NCBI GenBank assembly: GCA_963810945.1
Contig: CAWEPI010000008.1
Location: 1,274,264 to 1,338,263 of the forward strand
Length of the DNA: 64,000 nucleotides
From: JAOUEA01 sp963810945
Lineage (GTDB): Bacteria > Actinomycetota > UBA4738 > HRBIN12
Reading direction: 5' to 3'
Shown here: positions 53,216 through 60,369 of the stretch, piece after piece
How positions within the stretch are numbered: the stretch's first letter is position 1
Layout: each line of letters begins with the position of its first letter
Notes under the pieces: generated by a model
Seen by the model: the letters and a program-made list of their open reading frames with translations, nothing else
Database searches by the model: none
Told to the model about the DNA's origin: nothing
Position numbers and translations under genes: made by a program

Positions 53216-54916
53216 CTATCCCTCGGAGGTCGGCGCCGGACGTGTCTCCACGAGGAGCGCTGCGAGCCGCGACTGCGCAGCTCGCGTCAGCACCCGCGAT
53301 CGGACCGCTCCCTGTGAAACGATGTCGAGGAACTCCTGCCCGGGGATCCGATACAGGCGGCTCGGCTCGACGGTTCGGACCGTTGCGGTCCGCGGTATCT
53401 GTCGGAGCAGGCCGATCTCTCCGAAGAAATCGCCGGGACCGAGTGCGGCGACGATGTGGTCGCCCTCGGTTGTTTCGGCGACGACCTCGAGACCGCCTTC
53501 GATCACGACGAAGAGGTCGTCCGGCGGTTCGCCTTGCCGGATCACCGAAACCCCTGCTCCCACGGGCTCCTCCCGAAGGACCTCGGCCACGTGCTCGAGG
53601 GTCGAGCGCGTGGCGCCGCGGAAGATCGCGAGTCGGCGCAGCGACGAGACGCGATCTCGAAGCGGACCGGCATACGCCTCGATCGACCGATCGATCGTTC
53701 GGGCTTGCACCAGCACGCCGGCGCCCGCGAGGAGCATCAGCGCGCCCCCGGTCAGGAGGGCGGCATCCAGCCCAACCTTCGCGACGAGAACCGGCGCCAG
53801 CACGATGCCCACGAGGATCCCGGCCACCGTGAGGGAGTCAAGCGTTCCGAAAGCCCGACCGAGCACGTCCGCGCCGAGCAGCCGTTGCAAAGAGGTGACT
53901 GCCATGACGTCGACGACGATCATCGCGGCACCCTCGACCAACAACACGGCGATCGCGACGCTCGGCACGCGGATGAATGCGAGTGTCGCCATGGGCAGTC
54001 CGCACATGACCGCCGAGACCGCCAGGATGACGCCTGCCTCCGACCGTCCGGATAGCCGCTGCGCGATCCCCGCTGCGGCGATCCCGCCCACGCCGATCGC
54101 GGCGTACAGGAAGGCGACGCCGTCGACCCCCATCCCAAGCAGATCCGTCGACGCGAGCGCGTACAGCACCGTCTCCATGCCATACAGCACGTTGGTCATC
54201 ACCTGGGTCACCACGAGCGCGACCACGAACGGGCTCGACATGAGCGCGCGAAGCCCGTCGATCAGCCGCGGGCTCGGGATCGCGACAGCCGCCGCGATGG
54301 GGACATCGGCGACGTGCTCCGCATCTGGGCCGAGGTCTCCACGGATCATCGCCGTGAACACTGCGGACGCCAGGAATGTGAACCCGTTGACGGCAAGAGC
54401 CGCCGAGGGCGACCCCAGGAGCAGTAGGACCCCGCCGAGGGCGGGGCCGAGCGCGTAGCTGAGGTTCGTGACAGTCGCGGAGAGCGTGTTCACGACCGAG
54501 AGGTCGTCCTCGTCGACCAGCCGTGGGATCGCGGCGTTCACACAAGGGCCGTAGGCGACGGAGAAGGTTGTTGCGACGCCGGCCAGAACGACCGCGAGCA
54601 TGGGCGAACCCTCGCGCGCGACGACCACCGTCATCACGAACATGACCATGGCGCGGATCACGTCCGAGGCGATCATCGTGCCGCGCCGCGGGCGCCGATC
54701 CGCGATCATCCCGCCGATCGTGCCGAACAGGACGTACGGCACCAGCCGCACGACGCCGGTCGCGGCGACCCAGGCGGCAGACCCCGTGCGGTCGAACACG
54801 AACACGATCAGGGCGACGTTGTAGAGCCAATCGCCGATCTGGGACAGCCCCGTGCCGCCGATAAGGAGGCGGACGTTCCGAGCGCGCAGTGGCGCCCACA
54901 GCCGCTTCCGCTCCAC
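53216..54916 (-). CDS. MFS transporter with C-terminal cyclic-nucleotide-binding domain
   Basis: The product is 566 residues. The first ~410 form a 12-TM MFS permease (RNVRLLIGGTGLSQIGDWLYNVALIVFVFDRTGSAAWVAATG, GMIADRRPRRGTMIASDVIRA). The last ~130 are a cNMP-binding fold: FRGATRSTLEHVAEVLREEPV, VIRQGEPPDDLFVVIEGGLEVV, LGPGDFFGEIGLLRQIPRTATVR, which contains the FFGEIGLL-x5-RTATVR phosphate-binding cassette. GTG at 54916 follows AGGGAGGGG. Transport gated by cAMP or cGMP is a reasonable inference. Confidence 0.85.
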   Translation of the reverse strand: MERKRLWAPLRARNVRLLIGGTGLSQIGDWLYNVALIVFVFDRTGSAAWVAATGVVRLVPYVLFGTIGGMIADRRPRRGTMIASDVIRAMVMFVMTVVVAREGSPMLAVVLAGVATTFSVAYGPCVNAAIPRLVDEDDLSVVNTLSATVTNLSYALGPALGGVLLLLGSPSAALAVNGFTFLASAVFTAMIRGDLGPDAEHVADVPIAAAVAIPSPRLIDGLRALMSSPFVVALVVTQVMTNVLYGMETVLYALASTDLLGMGVDGVAFLYAAIGVGGIAAAGIAQRLSGRSEAGVILAVSAVMCGLPMATLAFIRVPSVAIAVLLVEGAAMIVVDVMAVTSLQRLLGADVLGRAFGTLDSLTVAGILVGIVLAPVLVAKVGLDAALLTGGALMLLAGAGVLVQARTIDRSIEAYAGPLRDRVSSLRRLAIFRGATRSTLEHVAEVLREEPVGAGVSVIRQGEPPDDLFVVIEGGLEVVAETTEGDHIVAALGPGDFFGEIGLLRQIPRTATVRTVEPSRLYRIPGQEFLDIVSQGAVRSRVLTRAAQSRLAALLVETRPAPTSEG

Positions 54917-55155
54917 CTCGCCCCTCCCTGCGTCGGTCGGCGGGAGTATGCGCTCGAGCGGGTGGGTGGTCCAGCTGAGACGCACGTGGCAAGAGAGCCT
55001 CGGGCCGCGTCGCTGCCGGCGTCGACATCGAGGTGGCCGCCAGCGTCGCCGATCGGGCGACAGTGCCACCCTCGAGCCAGGCATGCTGTTCCGGACCTGC
55101 TGCTGGGTTATCCACGCCGGTGAGCTGCAACCGGGTCATCGACGCGTCAGGCATG
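54917..55155. other. Intergenic region
   Basis: No gene is supported. It probably contains the promoter of the MFS-cNMP gene on the minus strand. Confidence 0.4.
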
Positions 55156-55440
55156 GGACTCTTCGATTCGGGCCTGCGTTCGCGCGGAGGCTCCTTCACC
55201 CGCGTCTTCAAGAACGCCGGAGCATTCGCGTGGGGGACCCGATCGGCCACGACAGAGGTATGGTCCGGGTGCCGGTCAGAGTGCGAGCCTCGACAGGGAA
55301 CAAGGCCGTCATCCGCTGGGCCATTGGCAAGACTCGCAAGGGCTTCGTGTTCGACGTCCAGGTGAAGGAGCCGGGCGCAAAGCGGTATGTGGATTGGCGC
55401 ACGGGCGTGGTTGTGACAAGCGCCACGTTCGCTCCGAGTC
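55156..55440 (+). pseudogene. Cupredoxin (plastocyanin-like) remnant
   Basis: FDSGLRSRGGSFTRVFKNAGAF in one frame and HDRGMVRVPVRVRAS in another are successive parts of a plastocyanin-like fold. The Cys and His of the copper site, between the two pieces, are deleted or shifted. GFVFDVQVKEPGAKRYVDWRTGVV at the end resembles the Ig-like tail often attached. No start codon with signal peptide remains. Confidence 0.5.
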
Positions 55441-55538
55441 ACAGGGGTTCATCGAGCAGACCGGTCGTGCGCACGAGCGGCCGAGGCGATATCGTCGGGT
55501 CCGATGCATTCTCCAGTCGGAGACAGGTCAGGGATGAC

Positions 55539-56411
55539 ATGACGACGACACACATACTTGAGACCGCGGAGGCCGACATCGCCTACGACGTCCACGGCTC
55601 ACTCCCCACCGCCGACGGTCGCCCACCGCTGTTCATGATCGGCCAGCCCATGGACGCCAGCGGCTTCGCCACGTTGGCATCACAGTTCCCCGACCGCACC
55701 GTGATCACCTATGACCCACGCGGTCTCGGCCGCAGTACCCGCAAGGACGGCAGGGTCGATCATTCGCCCACGGTCCAGGCCGAAGACGTGCACGCTGTCA
55801 TCGAGGCGCTCGGCGTCGGCCCGGTCGAGATGTTCGCAAGCAGTGGCGGCGCCGTGACGGCGCTCGCGCTCGTGGCGGGCTACCCCGACGACGTGACCAC
55901 CCTTGTAGCCCACGAGCCGGTCCTCATCCCGTTGCTCCCGGACGCCTCCGCTGCCGAGCGCGCACGCGCTGGTGTTCGGGACGTGTACGAGGCCAACGGG
56001 TCGAACGCCGGCATGGCCGCCTTCATCGTGATGACGTCCTGGCGAGGCGAGTTCACCGACGACTACTTCTCACAGCCCCCGCCCGATCCTGCCCAGTTCG
56101 GGATGCCCACCGACGACGACGGCTCCCGTGACGACCCACTGCTGTCCGACCGATCCTGGGCGATCACCAGTTATCGCCCCGACGTGGACGCGCTCGCCGC
56201 CGCGTCAACCCGGATCGTGATCGCCGTAGGAGAGGAGTCCCTTGACACCTTCAGCGGCCGTACGGCGGTCGCCACCGCCGAACTGCTCGGTCAGCAGGCG
56301 GCCGTGTTCCCGAGCCACCACGGTGGATTCGTCGGTGGCGAGTCCGGGTACGCCGGCAAACCCGAGGCCTTCGCCCGCGCGCTTCGCGACGTCCTCGACA
56401 ACGACGGCTGA
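55539..56411 (+). CDS. Alpha/beta hydrolase
   Basis: The product is 290 residues. DIAYDVHGSLPTADGRPPLFMIGQPMDASGFATLASQFPDRTVITYDPRGLGRSTR, ASSGGAVTALAL (nucleophile elbow, Ser followed by Gly-Gly), and a late FPSHHGGFVG with the catalytic His. Asp is in the VGEES region or nearby. Related proteins are ester hydrolases or haloperoxidase-like; substrate unknown. ATG at 55539. Confidence 0.85.
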   Translation: MTTTHILETAEADIAYDVHGSLPTADGRPPLFMIGQPMDASGFATLASQFPDRTVITYDPRGLGRSTRKDGRVDHSPTVQAEDVHAVIEALGVGPVEMFASSGGAVTALALVAGYPDDVTTLVAHEPVLIPLLPDASAAERARAGVRDVYEANGSNAGMAAFIVMTSWRGEFTDDYFSQPPPDPAQFGMPTDDDGSRDDPLLSDRSWAITSYRPDVDALAAASTRIVIAVGEESLDTFSGRTAVATAELLGQQAAVFPSHHGGFVGGESGYAGKPEAFARALRDVLDNDG

Positions 56412-56579
56412 ATCGAGCCAACGCACAGGCAACCTTCGACGCGTGCGTGGATGCCCCGGATCCATAGGTTGTTGCCCCTGAAGAGGAACGGCTCTGCTCT
56501 CCTTTGCTCACAACTTGCTCACGACAGGACGACACACACTCGGTCCCGCTGACCTGAATCCTTGCCGCGCGATGCCTGC

Positions 56580-56623
56580 GGTCACGTTCTCGCCCTCGGG
56601 GACTCAAGGGCGAGAACGTGGCC
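56580..56623 (-). terminator. 16-bp hairpin, copy B
   Basis: As at 41604, with one base changed that keeps a wobble pair (GGTCACG / CGTGGCC). Confidence 0.55.
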
Positions 56624-56639
56624 GGCTCCCCGAGCGTTC

Positions 56640-57129
56640 TTAGGCGTCCGGGACGCAGTCCCCCTGCTCGTTCACGTAGTAGCCGTCCGGCATCTCAGAC
56701 TGATCCCCATCGATGTTGGGACACACGTCCGTGCCGCCTTCACCGGTCCCGTTGCATCCGTTGTCGAAGAACGCCTGCCCCGCGTCGCTCCAGTTCGCCG
56801 AGGAGTAGCCCGTTGGCGTCAACCCATCCGAGTAGAAGGGGGGGATGATGTCGCCCCAGCCCGGGACCGGGTTCGCCGCGTCGAAGAGGGGACCTTCGTG
56901 CTTCAGGAGGTGGTCGCCGCGGCCGTTGTCGTTGCCGAACTGACCATCGACCGCGGCCTCGTCAACAGTGAGTCCGGACATACGGGTTGTCGACGCTGTT
57001 CGTCGCGTGACAGATCGTCACCCTGTGCAGCTGATGGGTCTGCGTCGCTACGGCCGACAACGTGCTGAGGAACGCGATGGTGCAGACCCCTACCAACCCC
57101 ACCCGAAGCGCGCCAAGGGACTTCTTCAT
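56640..57129 (-). CDS. Secreted ICHAT-type protein, copy 2, one frameshift
   Basis: The corrected product would be about 162 residues and closely matches copy 1. The frame breaks at about 56979, where VRLTVDEAAV is split by one extra A. Upstream: LVGVCTIAFLSTLSAVA signal peptide and HRVTICHATNSVDNPYV; downstream: GRGDHLLKHEGPLF to the end. The gene and its context duplicate 41664-42152. Confidence 0.7.
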
Positions 57130-57259
57130 GGTGACTCTCCCCTCGATCCCGACCCCGGGGGACCGGGGTCCGTTTGAGGTGCGTATCGGTGTCCTTCCGG
57201 AAGATTCTTGAGACGCAGGAGCGAGAAGCAGCCCTTCGGCTATCTCAGGCTGGGGGGCG

Positions 57260-57420
57260 GTGGCGATGTTCGCGACGATGCTCAGGCGCGACCGGGAGCG
57301 CAACGGGCTGTGCGTCGTCCGCGCCCCTTGGCTCGTCGGCGTGAGCGTGCGCGAGTACCGCGCGATAGAGGCCGGAACGAAGGCCCCGGACTGGGACACC
57401 TACGTGCGGATCTGCGAGGA
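57260..57420 (+). pseudogene. XRE gene, copy f (truncated)
   Basis: MLRRDRERNGLCVVRAPWLVGVSVREYRAIEAGTKAPDWDTYVRICE matches the XRE family then breaks at 57420 into the antisense end of a flavin monooxygenase fragment, losing the ELFGW end. Confidence 0.65.
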
Positions 57421-57527
57421 CGCTCCATCGACAACCATGAAGTCGCAGCCCGCTGGAGGTAGTAGCCCATCGCGAGGCCCGCTTGGCCTCCGCCGATGAC
57501 CAGCGCGTCAACCACGAAGCCCACCAT
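57420..57527 (-). pseudogene. N-terminal remnant of an FAD-dependent monooxygenase
   Basis: MVGFVVDALVIGGGQAGLAMGYYLQ is the Rossmann FAD-binding start of flavin monooxygenases (GGGQAGLA). A further AGCDFMVVDGA in a shifted frame continues the expected pattern. Only ~35 codons remain. Confidence 0.6.
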
Positions 57528-58773
57528 CCCGAACGGCTTTCAGAACGGTCACCGGGTCCTTGATCCCCTTCAGCTCGAAGGCGCCGACCTCGATCAGTTG
57601 GAACCCCCGAGGCTCGACGAGCGGGACGACGTCTGCGCCCACGTAGACCTGCCCGGCGCCAGCCTGCGCGGCGATGCGCGCAGCGATGTTCACCGTTCGT
57701 CCGAAGTAGTCGCCTTCGTCGTAGATCACGGGCCCCGCGTTCACGCCGATATGCGCCGGCGGGAGGCCCGCCGGTTGGACGGCATCGACCACCTCCAGGG
57801 ATGCCATCACGGCATCATGCGGGTCGTCGAAGTGGAAGTGAACGCCGTCTCCCAGCATCTTCACGACGAGCCCTTCGTGTCGCGAAGCAACCCCGGCCAC
57901 GAGATCGGCGAGCGTCATCGACACTCGAGCGGCGACCGCGTCGCCTGCCTCTTCGGTCAAACGCGTGTATCCCGTGAGATCGGCGAAGACGCTGGCCTGT
58001 GGTCGACGCTCCGCCTTGCGATGCACGCCGGCGTTCTCGAGGGCGGTCTCGAGATGCTCGAACATGTGCTCCTGTTCGAACTTCTCGGAATGACGCCTGT
58101 AGAGCCAGCCGAGCAGGTCCTCGCCGGATCGGCCTGATCGCACGCCGACCTCGCGGATCGCCGCTTCGAGCGCGACGTTGTCGCTCATTCCTTGGCGTCG
58201 GAACGGCTCCTCGATCGAGTGGTGCTGGTAGTGGCTCATGAACTGCGCCACCTTCCGCGCGCTGTCTCCCCATATGCGAGCGAGCCGAAGGATGTCTCCT
58301 TCGTCGACTCCGGCACCGACGAGGATCGGGATCGCCTTGAGGAACTGAGCGTCCTCCTCACGCACCAGCTCATCTGAAGCCGGACGCGGGAGTCCGAAGG
58401 CGACATAGAGACGTTCCAGCGTTTCGTACGGGATCCCGATCTGTTCGCCGTACTCCTGGAACGTGAGCTCCGAGCGAGGCGGGCGCCGACCGCCCATCTC
58501 CACGTACCCGAGCGTGAGATCGCCGGAGGCGAGGGCGGTCCCGACCGCGTCTTCGTCGATCCCCATCCGATCGAGCTCGAGCACGACCCGCGCCCGGAGC
58601 ACCGCTGCGCGCGGATACGTGGATCGGTCGTCGCACTCGAGTATGCCGAGCTCCGAAAGACGGCGGATGTGCTCAGGCGTCGTACCGACGCGTTCCGCGA
58701 CCTCGGCCTCGCTGAAGCGGTCGTCGATCAGGAGAGGTACTCGCTCGGGTCTGCCACGAACGCATCGTGGCAC
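57508..58773 (-). CDS. Class III adenylate/guanylate cyclase with MerR-like N-terminus
   Basis: The product is 421 residues. FSEAEVAERVGTTPEHIRRLSELGILE is a MerR-type HTH, followed by a helical sensor region (about residues 80-240), a linker and a cyclase domain. ASVFADLTGYTRL holds the first metal Asp, VVKMLGDGVHFHF the purine-selecting Lys and second Asp, and VNIAARI the transition-state Asn and Arg. All key residues are kept, so it is predicted active. GTG at 58773 lies inside the YHS gene's 3' end, suggesting coupling. Confidence 0.87.
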   Translation of the reverse strand: MPRCVRGRPERVPLLIDDRFSEAEVAERVGTTPEHIRRLSELGILECDDRSTYPRAAVLRARVVLELDRMGIDEDAVGTALASGDLTLGYVEMGGRRPPRSELTFQEYGEQIGIPYETLERLYVAFGLPRPASDELVREEDAQFLKAIPILVGAGVDEGDILRLARIWGDSARKVAQFMSHYQHHSIEEPFRRQGMSDNVALEAAIREVGVRSGRSGEDLLGWLYRRHSEKFEQEHMFEHLETALENAGVHRKAERRPQASVFADLTGYTRLTEEAGDAVAARVSMTLADLVAGVASRHEGLVVKMLGDGVHFHFDDPHDAVMASLEVVDAVQPAGLPPAHIGVNAGPVIYDEGDYFGRTVNIAARIAAQAGAGQVYVGADVVPLVEPRGFQLIEVGAFELKGIKDPVTVLKAVRDGGLRG

Positions 58774-58877
58774 GACTGTGAACAGAAGTAGTAGGTCGTG
58801 CCCTGGTAATCGGCAGTACCCGCCGCCTCCTCACTGTCGATGCGCATCCCGCACACCGGATCCGTTGCCATGGCCAT
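58728..58877 (-). CDS. YHS-domain protein (49 aa)
   Basis: The product is MAMATDPVCGMRIDSEEAAG, then YQGTTYYFCSQSCHDAF and a short end. DPVCGM and the later FCS.SC are the YHS domain signature, found in copper-responsive and metal-binding proteins. GAGAGGGG lies 7 bases before the ATG at 58875-58877. It is too short for most predictors. It is just upstream of the cyclase gene and just downstream of a multicopper-oxidase remnant, a copper-related context. Confidence 0.78.
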   Translation of the reverse strand: MAMATDPVCGMRIDSEEAAGTADYQGTTYYFCSQSCHDAFVADPSEYLS

Positions 58878-58921
58878 CCGCTTACCCCTCTCTCGTCGAC
58901 CTCATGCCATGTCGCTTCTCG

Positions 58922-59170
58922 TCATGCCGCACCGGCACGCTGCAGCAGGATGTCGACCACCTCGCCCGTCCGGACCCGGACTGTGTCCTTCCAGACGAGG
59001 TTCGCGGCTCGGTGATCCCGTCGCGCGACAGGACGAGGGAAAGGCCGGCGCCGTGGACGTGGAACGGGTGGTGCATCGGGTGATCGGAGTCCATCTCGTT
59101 GCGTCGATCCCGCAATGTTACTCGGGTCGTTGCGAGCGCCGCAGTCGTTCGTCCGAGGCGCCGGCCACCG
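58922..59170 (-). pseudogene. Multicopper oxidase C-terminal remnant
   Basis: DHPMHHPFHVHGAG supplies copper-ligand histidines (HPFHVHG) and LVWKDTVRVRTGEVVDILL is the following conserved stretch, split by a frame change. The final HCHILEH-like copper motif and the rest of the protein are gone. Confidence 0.62.
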
Positions 59171-59249
59171 CCTCCACTGAGCCACTCGGATCCGATGGCG
59201 ATGCCGCGGCACAGGAGCACGGCTCCCCCGCCAGATGGCCGGGGTCAGT

Positions 59250-60242
59250 TCACAACTCCGCAAGAGAGCGGGTAAGGAGGCCCTCGACCTGCGCCCACGT
59301 GAACCACGGTTCGGTACCGTAGGCCTTCCAGCCGTGGTACACGACGCCGAACTGGAAGAGCCAGCGCGCCCGGAACAGCTCCATGCTCTCGAGCCTCTCG
59401 CCGGTGGATCCTTCGTACAGCAGCACGAACGGGTTCTGGCTCGGCGGCCCGTAGGGCGCAGCACCTTTGAGATGCGAGAGCACGACGAGTTGGCCGATGT
59501 CTGAGCGAGGATCGCTCGATCAGCGCCTGCTCCCAATCAACCACCCCGGCCAATCGCTGGCCGCGGAAGAGATAGTTGAACGGGTTGGGGTCTCCGTGAC
59601 ACAGTGCCAGTCGGCCGCCGCTCGGGGTAGACGCCCGCAACGCCGTCAGTGCTTGGTTCAGCAGCGGCTCGTCGGCGCATCCGAACGGCGACATGCGCCG
59701 CGCAACGGCTTCGACCTCGCCCTTGAACCCTTCGGCGGCCGAACTCGGTACGCCGAGGAAATCCAATCCCGCCGCCCGCCAGTCGATCGCGTGGATCGCG
59801 GCGACCGCCGCGGCGAGGGCGGGAAGGTCGGCCGAGAACGTGGCGAGGTCGGCCTCTGGCGCAGGCATGTGGGCTGCGTCGATGGATTCGAGCAGGAGGA
59901 AGGGTGCCCCGAAGAAACGTGCGTCGCTCTCCGAAGCGAGGACGCCGGGAACCGGCACGGCCGTGCGGGCGAGGTGGCTCAGTACTTCGCCCTCCCGGAG
60001 GATGTTGTAGGGCTCGAAGATCCCGCGCGTAGGCTGGATCCGGAGCACTGCGGCCGCGACCGGCGGTGGGTGAACTCCACTCGACAGGTGACGTTCGACA
60101 GGCCGTCGGTGAGCGGCACGACGGCTACGACCCGAGCGTTCTCGAACGCCGGCAGCGTTCGGAGCCACGACTCCACCAGCGCGGGGTCCGGAACGCGCGT
60201 CGCTTCGTCACGATCCGACCCTCGACCCGGCTCGGGCACCAT
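59250..60242 (-). CDS. Aminoglycoside/choline-type phosphotransferase, two frame changes
   Basis: Three frames build ~330 residues. VESWLRTLPAFENARVVAVVPLTDGLSNVTCRVEF is the N-lobe, ALCHGDPNPFNYLFRGQRLAGVVDWEQALIGDP contains the Brenner motif HGDxxxxN and the DWE metal site, and LLYEGSTGERLESMELFRARWLFQ closes the C-lobe. One break near 60065 is a lost base, another near 59515 an inserted base. APH/CHK-like kinases phosphorylate small alcohols, including aminoglycosides; substrate unknown. Confidence 0.8.
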
Positions 60243-60369
60243 GTCTCCTTGACCTGTGAGGACTCAGCCCATGTTGTCATGATTGGTCGCGAGGCGGTGT
60301 CGGGTGCGTGCCGGGAACCGGCTAGTTGAACGGCCCCGTGGACGCCCCGTGGGGCATCCGCAGCGCGAC

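Larger units (their letters stand above)
56539..57243. repeat. 704-base direct repeat, copy B
   Basis: The same block as 41563-42266, one base longer because of the frameshift inside the gene. Flanking sequences differ, so it was duplicated and inserted separately. Confidence 0.75.
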
